A stretch of 64,000 nt of DNA from Phocaeicola massiliensis B84634 = Timone 84634 = DSM 17679 = JCM 13223 (GTDB lineage Bacteria > Bacteroidota > Bacteroidia > Bacteroidales > Bacteroidaceae), in NCBI RefSeq assembly GCF_000382445.1, contig NZ_KB905474.1, forward strand, positions 388,359-452,358, read 5' to 3'. The notes beneath the pieces were generated by a model. It searched no databases. It was not told where the DNA came from and worked only from the letters and a program-made list of their open reading frames with translations. Shown here piece after piece: positions 1-8,542 of the stretch (its first letter is position 1; every line of letters starts with the position of its first letter). The position numbers and the translations under genes were made by a program.

Positions 1-98
1 TGTAAACTCCGATGCAGAAACTTTACGTTGTGAATATTCCGACAATAAGCGGAAAAATCGCTGTTCTAAAATTAGATTCATGTATGTATTCATATAAA

Positions 99-135
99 AA
101 ATAAGCCTTAGCGAGACTTAGGAAAAGGCTTATTT
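99..135 (-). terminator. Rho-independent terminator
   Basis: An 11-bp perfect stem (AAATAAGCCTT and its complement) encloses a loop of about 15 bases. A run of A on the left becomes a T tract on the minus strand. It lies just downstream of the leftward gene group that ends at 180. Confidence 0.7.
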
Positions 136-179
136 CAATTCATAATATTGTAATCCGCAAGTTGTTGTTTTGGGGGAAT

Positions 180-470
180 TTAGAAAAATAGTTTATAGCA
201 AAGTAATCCCAATAAAAATAGCACTAAAAGGCATATTGTAAGAAATATATATATCCTAAACATATATATTTGGTCTGATTGCTCCTTTTCTATGGTTTTT
301 TTACGGATTTCTTCTATCTTTTCAATGGAAACATTGGATAAATCAGCATTTTTACCTTTGCCTACAAGATATTTGTGATGTTCTTTCATCCTGTCTCTAT
401 TCAACTTGCGAAGCTCACGGTTCTCTTTGTCCCGTTGTAGCATATCATTTATGCAACCTAATGTTCCCAT
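180..470 (-). CDS. Small protein with one C-terminal membrane segment
   Basis: A 96-residue protein of unknown function. The first 70 residues are highly charged and probably helical (rich in K, R and E). The last 25 residues form one hydrophobic segment ending in a short tail, so it is probably a tail-anchored inner-membrane protein. It is the last gene of a leftward group, 14 bp after the preceding lipoprotein gene. A decayed relative lies at 46664-46890: both share the pattern NAD(L/Y)S, a following I-R-K-K-T-like stretch and the final hydrophobic region. Having a second copy inside the mobile region supports the idea that this is a real gene family. Confidence 0.6.
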   Translation of the reverse strand: MGTLGCINDMLQRDKENRELRKLNRDRMKEHHKYLVGKGKNADLSNVSIEKIEEIRKKTIEKEQSDQIYMFRIYIFLTICLLVLFLLGLLCYKLFF

Positions 471-484
471 TTTCCAGTTAACAT

Positions 485-907
485 TTAATTTCCAAACCTT
501 GATATATCAATTTCTTTTTGTAGTTCCCTAAAGATACGTTCCAAATCATATCCATGCGGATTGGAAATTTGGAAACATCCGCTTTCTATGGGGCTATTAA
601 CCTGAGGAGCAGTTATCACCGTGTCATTGAAAACGAAAGCGATGTACTTTCCTACACTCTTTGTTGTGGCTTCTCTCCATATAGGCAATTTATCTTGGAG
701 GAAGACACCGGTAATGACCGAGTGTCCAAAAGCATCAGTTTCCAAACGTAAAGAATCGAAATCCATAACAGTAAGGAAAGGTGTTTGTGAAAGGCTGTCT
801 GTAGTCTGTGATGTTACGTAGTACCAGCCGTTTGTCCGGTGAAAGGATTTTGTCTGCATACAAGCTGTCATTAGTAGGCAGAAAAAGAGAATTGTTGAAA
901 TCTTCAT
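485..907 (-). CDS. Lipoprotein with a SecD P1-head-like domain
   Basis: A 140-residue predicted lipoprotein. The signal peptide ends in a lipobox-like LMTAC (Cys at about residue 16). Residues 85-135 resemble the P1 head subdomain of SecD: a G-K-Y-(I)-A-F-V-F strand, then V-I-T-A-P, then a Gly and an I-S-like strand followed by a helix. In SecD this fold sits in the periplasm and binds translocating substrate. Here it is free-standing, with no membrane part, so its role is unknown. It is followed after 14 bp by the small membrane protein gene and preceded by another lipoprotein gene, consistent with one operon. Confidence 0.6.
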   Translation of the reverse strand: MKISTILFFCLLMTACMQTKSFHRTNGWYYVTSQTTDSLSQTPFLTVMDFDSLRLETDAFGHSVITGVFLQDKLPIWREATTKSVGKYIAFVFNDTVITAPQVNSPIESGCFQISNPHGYDLERIFRELQKEIDISRFGN

Positions 908-923
908 ATCCGCTATTTTTAGG

Positions 924-1337
924 TTAATACATCTTCTCCAACGTCCACACCATCTTATTGGGATTATAGGCTTCCATTACGAGATGTGTTCCTGTGTATT
1001 CCATCACTGTCCACGGACCTGCTATGTTGTCGAACGTGATGATTTTTCCATTTACTTGATAAGTAAAATCTGTGTTCCACATATATCCGTCTTCTTCGTT
1101 CGTCCTTGTATAAATGCCTTCTGATTCGTTAGTAAACTGAAGAATGGATTGTTTTGTGTAGTCTATCTCATCTTCGATATTGTACACGGTCATTTGCGCT
1201 TGCCAAGTAGTTTGCTTCAGGGCTTCGGGGGTGAAGACAGAAGTAGGGGCATCATCGTTACTACAATTTGTCAGACATAACATGGCGCAAATAATGAATG
1301 TGGAAAGCACCATACATAAAGTAATTTTCTTTTTCAT
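924..1337 (-). CDS. Lipoprotein of unknown function
   Basis: A 137-residue protein. It has a basic start (MKKK), a hydrophobic core and a lipobox-like cysteine (LTNC, about residue 25) followed by SNDD, the usual acidic tether of Bacteroides surface or periplasmic lipoproteins. The rest has short alternating strands and paired tryptophans (TTWQ, GPWTV, VWTLEK), which suggests a small lipocalin-like or beta-sandwich fold of the kind common in Bacteroidetes. I do not recognise a catalytic motif. It is the first gene of the three-gene envelope group running left to 180. Confidence 0.6.
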   Translation of the reverse strand: MKKKITLCMVLSTFIICAMLCLTNCSNDDAPTSVFTPEALKQTTWQAQMTVYNIEDEIDYTKQSILQFTNESEGIYTRTNEEDGYMWNTDFTYQVNGKIITFDNIAGPWTVMEYTGTHLVMEAYNPNKMVWTLEKMY

Positions 1338-1367
1338 CTTATCTCTATTTTAAGTGATTGACAATAA

Positions 1368-1799
1368 TTATATATTTCTCTTCATAGGGATACTAACAAT
1401 ACCTTTATTAATCTCTTTTTTACCCACTTTTTTGAAGCCTAAAGATGTATAAAAAGTTTCTGCATAGGTTGAAGAATTAACTGTTATATAAGTAAAATTA
1501 CAATTGCTCATCATATAGTCAAATAACGATTTTCCTATTCCTTGCCGATGATAGTGTGGCAAGACAAAGAAGAGGGATATATGTTGCCTTTCCCGATGTA
1601 CACCGATTATTCCTATCAATAAATGATTGTCAAAAGCCCCATATATGTCAAGCGTATTCATCAACGATGTGTCATACACGAAACTTTTAAAGGTTTCAAT
1701 CCCTTCTTCCGTAAAATCGTTAATGCCACACTCTATACATACTTGATAGGATAAGTTTATAGCATTTTTATATTCTTCTTTCATTAATTTCCGTATCAT
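1368..1799 (-). CDS. GNAT-family N-acetyltransferase
   Basis: A 143-residue single-domain GNAT protein. The acetyl-CoA binding motif is visible as R-x-x-G-I-G-K (RQGIGKSLFDYM, about residues 85-96). It is followed by the usual strand and the C-terminal YTSLGFKKVG turn seen in many GNAT enzymes. The substrate cannot be told. The next genes upstream are the two Crp/Fnr regulators, about 100 bp away, so it may be transcribed separately. Confidence 0.8.
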   Translation of the reverse strand: MIRKLMKEEYKNAINLSYQVCIECGINDFTEEGIETFKSFVYDTSLMNTLDIYGAFDNHLLIGIIGVHRERQHISLFFVLPHYHRQGIGKSLFDYMMSNCNFTYITVNSSTYAETFYTSLGFKKVGKKEINKGIVSIPMKRNI

Positions 1800-1899
1800 A
1801 CTAATAGTTTTTAATCAATGTGTGCAAAGTAATGAAAGGTGGAGGAAAAAGGTCTTGACAATTATCAAGACCCCAATATAACAATTGTTAAAAGGTGAG

Positions 1900-2463
1900 T
1901 TATATCTCTAACTTGCGGCGTATGCGGCTAATGGTTTCCGGTGTAACCCCTAAGAATGAAGCGATGCTTTTCAAAGGAACTACTTCTTTCAAGTTAGGAC
2001 AACGTTCCATCAAGTTCCTGTATCGTATTTCAGGCGTACAATATGAATCAAGTAATCGTTCATATACCATTTCAAATAGACTCTCTGCCACATGCCTTCC
2101 GAATCGTTGAGTTTTCATATCCGTTTCCCAATATTCAATAATGTCATGACGGGATATTTCATATACAGAACACTCTGTTATGGCTTGAATATTTACTAAC
2201 GATAAGCCACTTCTCATTAAAGAAGAATAGTCACATACAAACTCGTTGGTGAAAGCGTATCCAACAATGTGTTCTTCACCCTCTCCATCAATATATGTAT
2301 ATTGGAATGTACCGTTTTCTACCCATTCGGCAAAACGTGATATTTCATTCTGACGAATAAAGAAATCTTTTTTGTGGTATATACGTTGCTTCCCTTTTTC
2401 ATGAAATAAATCTTTTACGAGGGAATAGTCTAAATTGTCGAGGTATGAATTAAAATCTTTCAT
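1900..2463 (-). CDS. Crp/Fnr-family transcriptional regulator (second of a pair)
   Basis: A 187-residue regulator. The N-terminal half is a cyclic-nucleotide-binding-like beta barrel (patterns F(F/I)RQNE, GTFQYTYID and VGYAFTNEFV). The C-terminal helix-turn-helix is LKSIASFLGVTPETISRIRRKL, typical of Bacteroidetes Crp-like proteins. There are no cysteines arranged as an Fnr-type iron-sulphur site. It starts 9 bp after the stop of the neighbouring paralogue at 2473-3063, so the two are almost certainly co-transcribed. The near-identical recognition helices suggest overlapping DNA targets. Confidence 0.85.
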   Translation of the reverse strand: MKDFNSYLDNLDYSLVKDLFHEKGKQRIYHKKDFFIRQNEISRFAEWVENGTFQYTYIDGEGEEHIVGYAFTNEFVCDYSSLMRSGLSLVNIQAITECSVYEISRHDIIEYWETDMKTQRFGRHVAESLFEMVYERLLDSYCTPEIRYRNLMERCPNLKEVVPLKSIASFLGVTPETISRIRRKLEI

Positions 2464-2472
2464 TGTCGTAAG

Positions 2473-3063
2473 CTATTTATTCAGTCCACGGCGTATGCGA
2501 CTGATTGTTTCCGGTGTGACTTGCAAGAAAGAGGCAATCTCCTTTAACGTAATGTACTCTTGAATATCGGGGCATCTATTCAATAAGTCAAGATACAGTT
2601 CTGCCGTAGTCTTGCAGTACATATCTATTAATCTATGATACATTAATAAGTATGATTGTTCAATAAGAGTACATTTTACTTGCATGGTTTCTACATTTGT
2701 GGCAAAGAATTCCTCTACTTTTAAATAGGGTATATAACAAATCTTTGTATCGCAAACGGCTTCAATTGTTACTAATGACGGTTGATTAGGCTCTATAAGT
2801 GTGCATAAACTTCCTGTAAACTCTCCGGAGAAAGTATATCCTACTATATGTATATTCCCTTTTTCATCCACACGAGTATATCTCAATAAGCCGTGTTCGA
2901 TATAAGCTCCCCGATGATTCACTTTGCCTTGAATAGTGAATTGTTCACCCTTTTTGAGTTCGATATAAGTACCATGTTCCAAAATGAACTGCTTTAGCTG
3001 TTCTAATTTCGAATGGTTGGCATATTGTGAGTTAAAATCTTCCATACTATAAACTAATTGCAA
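2473..3063 (-). CDS. Crp/Fnr-family transcriptional regulator (first of a pair)
   Basis: A 196-residue regulator with an N-terminal sensor barrel (KGEQFTIQGK, then the VGYTFSGEF turn) and the C-terminal helix-turn-helix LKEIASFLQVTPETISRIRRGL. It is clearly a paralogue of the following gene. The sensor half differs more than the DNA-binding half, so the two probably answer different signals at similar sites. The 215 bp upstream (3064-3278) hold no gene and should carry the promoter of the pair. Confidence 0.85.
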   Translation of the reverse strand: MQLVYSMEDFNSQYANHSKLEQLKQFILEHGTYIELKKGEQFTIQGKVNHRGAYIEHGLLRYTRVDEKGNIHIVGYTFSGEFTGSLCTLIEPNQPSLVTIEAVCDTKICYIPYLKVEEFFATNVETMQVKCTLIEQSYLLMYHRLIDMYCKTTAELYLDLLNRCPDIQEYITLKEIASFLQVTPETISRIRRGLNK

Positions 3064-3278
3064 TTAAAATATAGAATAACCTCGTGAGTTGTTCTCTTAA
3101 AAAGGGAAAATAGATTCCTGACTTTATCAAAACATCTTCTCTTTTTTTTAATCTACTTTATTGTGAGTTTAGTTTGTGCTTTTGTATATATATCCAAAAC
3201 GTACCAAACTAACTTTTGTAGCCTGCAAAATATATGTGCTGGCGAAAGAAGAAACAATCTTTTTTCTTTTCGCCAATT

Positions 3279-4433
3279 TTAAAGTTTGTAACTCTCATAG
3301 TTTGAGGAAGAAATGAATACTTTTATTTCTTCTTCTGTTGGAAGTTCTATCCTATACTTTTGCACAAAAATATTTGGGTCTAACCCGGCAGTGGCATACT
3401 TAACCAAGGTATCTCCCTTTTCGGTGCAGAGCAAAATGCCGATAGGTGGGTTATCATCCGGCTGCATCACTTCCGCTTTAAAATAGTTCAGATACATATT
3501 TAGTTGCGAAGCGTACTCATGGCGGAACTTATCTATCTTCAATTCTACAATAACATGGCATTTCAAAATGCGGTGATAGAACACAAGGTCGGCAAAGAAA
3601 TAATCCTCGTCTATCAAGATACGTTTTTGCCGGGCTTCAAAACAGAAGCCATGTCCCATTTCTAACAGGAAGTGTTGCAGGTTGTCAAGAATGGCTTGTT
3701 CCAAATCAGTTTCTGTCACCAATGCACGTTCATTCAACTCTAAGAACTCCAAAGTAACAGGGGTGTTGATAACATCTTTAGGTTGTAATAAGGTTGCTTG
3801 TTGCTGGACTAAAGCGGAGAGGGCTTCTTTGTTTTTGGATAGTCCGCTACGTTCGTAATATAAAGATGCGATTTGTCGCTCCAACTCCTTTACAGACCAG
3901 CAGCCACGAATGGTTTCCATTTCATAGAAAGCACGTTTTACCGGGTTCTCAATTCCCGATATAGTGTTTAAATGGGTGGAAGATAATCTATTGAATAATC
4001 TATCAGCCGGAATCATCCATGTTTCGGTTTGTGGGTATTCTGTTGATAGTTTCCAAACTCCATTTTCAGATTCGGCGGTCACCAACCGCCGAATTGGTTC
4101 AGTGAATTCGGCGGTCAATGACTGCCGAATTTGAATTTGTGATGCAATGTATTGTGTAACAGGTTCTTTTAGTTGTGGATAAACAAGGTACAACCGTCTA
4201 AATTCCCTGAATCTACGTTCATTCAGACCTTTTGTTTTCAGTCGTTGTTCCAGCTTCTTCAACAGTTGTTCACCGTAGGCGGCACGGTCTTCTCCGTTCT
4301 GCTCAAATTCTACAATATAGCAACCCATAAGCCAGTTACGGGAAGTAAGGGCAAGGTTTACAGCATGTGCGGCTTGTGCCTGCAACGTGTTCTGTATCGT
4401 GCTGATATGTTTTACTAATGCTTCAAAGTTCAT
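3279..4433 (-). CDS. YhcG-type PD-(D/E)XK nuclease-like protein (DUF1016)
   Basis: A 384-residue protein. Residues 1-110 match the helical DUF1016 N-terminal domain of YhcG (NWLMGCYIVEFEQ, GEQLLKKLE, FRRLYLVYP). The C-terminal third has a PD-(D/E)XK nuclease core: ADLVFYH, then VIVELK, then a helix and the GILLCTEK strand. The exact cellular role of YhcG proteins is uncertain; they are common beside integrases and on islands. A short insert near residues 98-125 is encoded by two palindromic DNA repeats (see 4070-4132). The gene lies 25 bp downstream of the integrase gene, so it is probably cargo of that element. Confidence 0.85.
   Translation of the reverse strand: MNFEALVKHISTIQNTLQAQAAHAVNLALTSRNWLMGCYIVEFEQNGEDRAAYGEQLLKKLEQRLKTKGLNERRFREFRRLYLVYPQLKEPVTQYIASQIQIRQSLTAEFTEPIRRLVTAESENGVWKLSTEYPQTETWMIPADRLFNRLSSTHLNTISGIENPVKRAFYEMETIRGCWSVKELERQIASLYYERSGLSKNKEALSALVQQQATLLQPKDVINTPVTLEFLELNERALVTETDLEQAILDNLQHFLLEMGHGFCFEARQKRILIDEDYFFADLVFYHRILKCHVIVELKIDKFRHEYASQLNMYLNYFKAEVMQPDDNPPIGILLCTEKGDTLVKYATAGLDPNIFVQKYRIELPTEEEIKVFISSSNYESYKL
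4070..4132. repeat. Two palindromic mini-repeats inside the YhcG gene
   Basis: Two consecutive hairpin-forming units share the arms ATTCGGCGGT / ACCGCCGAAT (4070-4094) and AATTCGGC / GCCGAATT (4106-4132). Both are read in frame and encode the repeated pattern (I)R(Q/R)-x-L-(V)TAE. They fall between the two YhcG domains, where length changes would be tolerated. Confidence 0.75.
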
Positions 4434-4458
4434 AGTTACAAAGATAAGTCTTTTATGG

Positions 4459-5682
4459 TTAAAACTTTAGTTCGGGCAAGCTGTTTATTGCTTCCTCTTT
4501 CAATTTATCCACCGCACGGGTGTACTTCTCCGTATGCTTCAATCCGCTATGCCCTAAAAGGCTGGCTACGGTTTTGATATTTGCCCCATTGTTCAGAATG
4601 TTCACGGCAAACGAATGCCGGGCACAATGCCAGCTTATATGTTTGTCTATCCCGGCTCTCTTTACCCAACGCTTTACTGATTTACAGCAACTTTCGTAAG
4701 TAGGTAAATCGAATATCAAACAGTTTTTATCTGCCGGGGCTTCACCAATGATAGACAATAGACCATCATTCAGGGGAATAACCACACCACTACTGGCAGA
4801 ATGTCCCTTTGTCTTGCTTTGTTCAAATTTCAATAACCGATTAGCGTAATCCACATTCTTATAGGTAAGGTCTTTTACATCACAGAAACGCAAACCACTG
4901 TATAAACAGAAGATAAAAGCCCGTCTGACATTCGGGTTCTCGTTGTCATAATGGCAAGCCGCCAACTTTTGTATTTCTTCGGGAGAAAGAACATCTTTTC
5001 GAAGCATTTGGCTATCCACTTTACAGGTAACACTTTTACATGGGTCTTTCAACATTACATCGTGGTCAATCGCATATCGAATAACTTTCTTGAAACGCTG
5101 GTAAATGCTTTTAGCACCTTCACCCACACTTCGGGATTGCAAATAGGCTACAAACTGCTCCATCATTTCTTTGGTGATAAGTTCCGGTTTGATACTAAAC
5201 TCATTCATGGGGTATTGCTCTTTTAAGAAGTCCTTAAAACGGCTAAGCGCAATTTGTACCATGCGAATATCTTTCTTGGTATAACTGTTGATATAGGCTT
5301 GGAAATAGTCTAAGAAATTGACCGTTCTATCTTTTTTCAACCGATAGCCCAACATACTTTCTTTAAATTCCTGCTCACGCTCCGCACGTATCTTTGTGGC
5401 AAGCTCCAATGTTTCTTTGTTCTGCTGGCGTTCCGCAGGGGTACGGGGCTTATCTATCAGATACAGACTAAGGTTTTCTTTTCGCCTGTTATGCTTTACT
5501 GCAAACTTGGGCTTACCTTGCATCTTTCCACTATCATAGTACACTTGATTGCCGTTTTCATCTAATACGGGCTTTTCCTCTCTACCTAAATAATACTCTA
5601 AGTAAAGGCTGATTCTACCATCCGAGAGCTTATTTTGCTCTAACTTGGGGTTTTCTTTCGTTTTATTTTCTAACTTTGCCAT
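4459..5682 (-). CDS. Tyrosine recombinase / site-specific integrase
   Basis: A 407-residue integrase. It has an N-terminal arm-binding region, a SAM-like core-binding domain (about residues 110-210) and a catalytic domain with the expected residues: Arg in SGLRFCDV, Lys in the SKTKGHS hairpin, HxxR in HCARH, His in LLGHSG and Tyr in EKYTRAV. All are present, so it looks active. A Bacteroides-type -7 box lies upstream at 5766-5773. The downstream YhcG gene and the Fic gene on the other side are likely cargo or neighbours of the same island. No attachment site could be defined. Confidence 0.9.
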   Translation of the reverse strand: MAKLENKTKENPKLEQNKLSDGRISLYLEYYLGREEKPVLDENGNQVYYDSGKMQGKPKFAVKHNRRKENLSLYLIDKPRTPAERQQNKETLELATKIRAEREQEFKESMLGYRLKKDRTVNFLDYFQAYINSYTKKDIRMVQIALSRFKDFLKEQYPMNEFSIKPELITKEMMEQFVAYLQSRSVGEGAKSIYQRFKKVIRYAIDHDVMLKDPCKSVTCKVDSQMLRKDVLSPEEIQKLAACHYDNENPNVRRAFIFCLYSGLRFCDVKDLTYKNVDYANRLLKFEQSKTKGHSASSGVVIPLNDGLLSIIGEAPADKNCLIFDLPTYESCCKSVKRWVKRAGIDKHISWHCARHSFAVNILNNGANIKTVASLLGHSGLKHTEKYTRAVDKLKEEAINSLPELKF

Positions 5683-5765
5683 TGTTTAGAGGTTTTATCC
5701 CGATTTAGGTACCATAACCGGGTGATTACGCTAAATAGTTGATTTTCTTTTGTTTTCCAATATTG

Positions 5766-5773
5766 CAAAGGTA
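5766..5773 (-). promoter_or_regulatory. Bacteroides-type -7 promoter box for the integrase
   Basis: The minus strand reads TACCTTTG, matching the TAnnTTTG consensus, about 85 bp before the integrase start. The rest of 5683-6115 holds an 8-bp inverted repeat at 5922-5944 (CTTGTACC / GGTACAAG), the terminator at 5950-5987 and the Fic promoter. I see no gene there. Confidence 0.6.
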
Positions 5774-5949
5774 CAAAAGAAAATGATATTTCAAAGTGTA
5801 CTAAAAGTGTACTGAATAACGGAAAATGGGCAAAATATGGCAAAAATAGAGAAAATAGGAAATATTCAAATAGTTGATAATAAGGAAGATAAATTCTTTT
5901 ATTTTCCTATGATTTCTATGGCTTGTACCGGGTCTGGGTACAAGAAAGA

Positions 5950-5987
5950 AAGCTAAGTATTTGATAATTCAATACTTAGCTTTTTCT
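5950..5987 (+). terminator. Rho-independent terminator
   Basis: A perfect 12-bp stem (AAGCTAAGTATT with its complement) and a 9-base loop, followed by TTTTT. No rightward gene ends just before it in this window. It may therefore end a transcript from a small RNA or a removed gene, or mark the edge of the integrated element. Confidence 0.7.
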
Positions 5988-6077
5988 TTTGCTTGAATTT
6001 TCCCCACATTTTCCCCACACGTGCAAAAAATATAGCAGTAAGTCATTATTTCTTTTGGTTGAACGTAATAAATAAGT

Positions 6078-6085
6078 TACCTTTG
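6078..6085 (+). promoter_or_regulatory. Bacteroides-type -7 promoter box for the fic gene
   Basis: TACCTTTG, matching TAnnTTTG, lies 30 bp before the start codon of the Fic gene. This short leader favours the ATG at 6116 as the true start. Confidence 0.6.
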
Positions 6086-6115
6086 AAAAGAAATAAAGCC
6101 TATTAAATAAAAGTA

Positions 6116-6925
6116 ATGGAACAAGGTGTTTGGCAAGAAATAGAACTGTTGTACCAGAAGTTTCAAAAACTTGGTATCAGTGAAGCGGTGGACTATGACA
6201 AGTACTACCTTTATTCTCTCATTACCCATTCCACAGCCATAGAAGGCTCAACGTTGACCGAACTTGATACGCAGCTTCTCTTTGACGAGGGAGTAACAGC
6301 GAAAGGGAAACCGCTTGTGCATCATCTGATGAATGAAGATTTGAAGCAAGCGTATGAACTTGCCAAAACTGAATCAGGCAGTCTTGTACCTATAACTCCT
6401 GCTTTTCTGAAAAGGTTGAATGCAATGTTGATGCGTACTACTGGCAGCGTTCACAGTGTGTTGGGCGGCTCTTTTGATTCTTCTAAAGGAGAGTTCCGTC
6501 TATGTGGTGTTACGGCTGGGGTTGGTGGACATTCTTATATGAACTATTTGAAAGTTCCTGCTAAGGTGGATGAACTTTGTGCGATTCTTCAAGAGAAGCA
6601 AAAAAAAATGGGAACACTTCGAGAACAATACGAATTGAGCTTTAATGCCCACCTTAATTTAGTAACTATTCATCCGTGGGTGGATGGCAACGGAAGAACG
6701 GTTCGATTACTGATGAACTACATCCAATTTTGCTATCACCTTTTTCCGACCAAAATATTTAAAGAAGATAGAGAAGAATATATTCTTTCCCTGCGCCAAT
6801 GTCAGAATGAAGAAACTAATCAGCCGTTTTTGGACTTTATGGCAAGGCAGTTGAAGAAATCACTTTCTATAGAAATTGAACGATTCAATGTATCACGAAA
6901 GAAAGGGTTTAGTTTTATGTTCTGA
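6116..6925 (+). CDS. Fic-domain protein (predicted AMP transferase)
   Basis: A 269-residue Fic protein. The catalytic loop HPWVDGNGR (residues 186-194) keeps the His, Asp, Gly-Asn and Arg of the HxFx(D/E)GNGR motif. Upstream, STAIEG (residues 39-44) fits the (S/T)xxxE(G/N) inhibitory motif, whose Glu blocks ATP binding. The inhibitor is therefore built into the N-terminus (class II Fic), and no separate antitoxin gene is needed. Proteins of this class usually transfer AMP to protein hydroxyl groups; the target here is unknown. The gene stands alone, next to an integrase, in a region with many gene fragments, so it is probably acquired. Confidence 0.9.
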   Translation: MEQGVWQEIELLYQKFQKLGISEAVDYDKYYLYSLITHSTAIEGSTLTELDTQLLFDEGVTAKGKPLVHHLMNEDLKQAYELAKTESGSLVPITPAFLKRLNAMLMRTTGSVHSVLGGSFDSSKGEFRLCGVTAGVGGHSYMNYLKVPAKVDELCAILQEKQKKMGTLREQYELSFNAHLNLVTIHPWVDGNGRTVRLLMNYIQFCYHLFPTKIFKEDREEYILSLRQCQNEETNQPFLDFMARQLKKSLSIEIERFNVSRKKGFSFMF

Positions 6926-6950
6926 TACTATATAAAACAAGGATTGCTAT

Positions 6951-7169
6951 TTATGAGTTTATGGTAAACTTGCATGTGGGAAAGTTTGAACATCCATAGA
7001 AAGTGCCGTACTTGCCTTTCCTCAAAATGAGATGTCCTCCGCATTGAGGACAAACACCTTGATTTATTAGGCGTGAACTTCTGTATTGCCGAGCCTTTGC
7101 GTTATGCTTATGCTGTTTTAGTTTCTCTTTATCAGCGATTATGCGATTCTGGTTAATTGTCTGTATGGC
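6951..7169 (-). pseudogene. C-terminal fragment with a topoisomerase-type zinc ribbon
   Basis: The minus strand is open from 7169 and ends at a TAA at 6951. Its last 40 residues read as CPQCGGHL, then RKGKYGTFYGC, then FPTCK: the four-cysteine zinc ribbon found at the C-terminus of type I topoisomerases and of some nuclease-like proteins. There is no start codon in a sensible place, and an in-frame stop cuts the frame at 7170-7172. This is the tail of a larger gene whose front is lost. Confidence 0.7.
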
Positions 7170-7264
7170 TCAGTTGTAATTCTTGGGGGATTAAGTTTTG
7201 TCAATTCCCTTCATGCATATACCTTTGCTGGCTCAGCAGATTTTCCCGGTTGGCAAGCTCTCTT

Positions 7265-7310
7265 TTAAGCGTATAGCATAGCCAGCCTGAATATGAAGAA
7301 TTTAACATAT
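7265..7310 (-). pseudogene. Tail of an ISAon1-like transposase
   Basis: Read leftward, the segment encodes VKFFIFRLAMLYA and a stop, nearly the same as the end of the rightward fragment at 10569-10700. The DNA identity continues past the stop (GCTTGCCAACCGG). The two tails therefore form an inverted pair about 3.3 kb apart. The rest of this copy is gone. Confidence 0.6.
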
Positions 7311-7442
7311 GAATCAAACATCTGTCCCCTGATGTTGTCTACTCCGGTTTTCAATCCCTGTATGCGTTTTTGAGCTTCCTAAGCCGTTTCATTAGCCGGA
7401 CCAAGCGTTTTCGTCCTTTCGGTTATGCCCGTCTGTCCGTCG

Positions 7443-7544
7443 GATTACTACAGTCTCCGGCAGCGGACTGTATAGTCCGTTGCAGTGGACCGTACAGTCT
7501 GCTATAGTGGACTGTACAGTCCATTGCCGCAGACTGTAATAATC
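7443..7544. repeat. Tandem array of 22-bp units, each holding a 14-bp palindrome
   Basis: Three full palindromes of the form RGACYGTAYAGTCY start at 7465, 7487 and 7509. Half-matching units sit at 7443 and 7531, giving five units at an exact 22-bp period. The first two full palindromes differ slightly from the third, GGACTGTACAGTCC. The array lies in gene-free DNA (7311-7715) just before the large repeat. Two helical turns between centres suits a row of dimeric protein sites. The CAGTCT half motif recurs several times in 8240-8500. Confidence 0.85.
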
Positions 7545-7857
7545 TTCCGTTCAAAATACCTTGGCCGACCTTGGGAAACGGCTTATTCTTCCCTTTGTTT
7601 GTGATATGATATTTAAATCTCCAAGAATAATAAGTAACCCGATTTTTTTCAAAATATTATGCCCACACACTTTTTGACTTGATCCATATTTCCAGCTTTC
7701 ATAGGGAGATTATTTTACTTTAAATTCTTATCAATTTGATGGATTAATTTGAAAGACAAACGCTTATGGAAGTTCTGAAAAGTCTAAGGTAACGATTTGG
7801 AGATTGTGCTAATTTCAGTACTTTACAGTCTCATACTTATGAACAACTTTTATAGGA

Positions 7858-7865
7858 CAAAGATA
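7858..7865 (-). promoter_or_regulatory. Possible outward-facing promoter in the repeat
   Basis: The minus strand reads TATCTTTG, matching TAnnTTTG, about 140 bp inside the repeat edge and pointing out of it. No gene starts directly downstream in copy 1. The same box occurs at 62307-62314 in copy 2, where it would run antisense into the end of the carboxylase operon. Confidence 0.35.
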
Positions 7866-8542
7866 CTATTTTTTTTGAATAAGAGAATAATTTCACAGGA
7901 AAAATAGAAATTTTATGGGGAAGTGTTCTGATAGCATGTCGTTGTAGATTGTAGGGAGGGGATGTAAAACGGCAGGCACATAGAATTTCCGATATTCAGA
8001 AAGCCGTATTCCCAAAATAGAGATTATTTTTGAAAGAATCACATAATCCGCTAAGAATAAAAGTTTATGCGGATCATCAAAAAACGAGGTAACGAGTTGG
8101 CAACCGTTCTGGTTTCTACATACTTGCATCAATTGCGTTGATGTGCAACTCACTTTATGTAAAGGTACGATTTTTTACGGAACATGCAAAACACCTTTGA
8201 TTTTTCTTTTTTAGCAACCGTCAAAAACAATCTTTCGGTTTCATATCCCGGTCACAAAGGCGGTACAGTCTCTTTATGAAAAGTAAACAAAGGTCAGGCA
8301 GGATTGAAACAGACTGTTACGAGAACAGTCAGAAAAGGATTGCATACAGGAATTACAGTCTGATACCGGGCAGGGGACGACTTTGTGCCAAAGTCCAAAA
8401 AGAGGTTCTTTTTCCAGACGGCAAACTCCCTCACCTCTAAAAAACAGTCTGTGGCTGGCGCACGCAAACGTCCAGCCTTTATGCGGACAGTCTTAATGCC
8501 CGCAGCCTGTACAAGTGCGTAAAAAACAGGTAAATGGAATCT

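Noticed and set aside
5922..5987. A tmRNA or tRNA 3' end near the integrase as attachment site
   Set aside because: No tRNA-like acceptor or TPsiC arm can be drawn; only two simple hairpins are present.
7443..7544. A CRISPR array
   Set aside because: The period is 22 bp, the repeated part is a palindrome, and there are no distinct spacers or cas genes.
7893..8153. An 86-residue frame, present in both large repeats
   Set aside because: It is AT-rich, without domain-like pattern or ribosome-binding site; its identity in both copies only reflects the DNA repeat.
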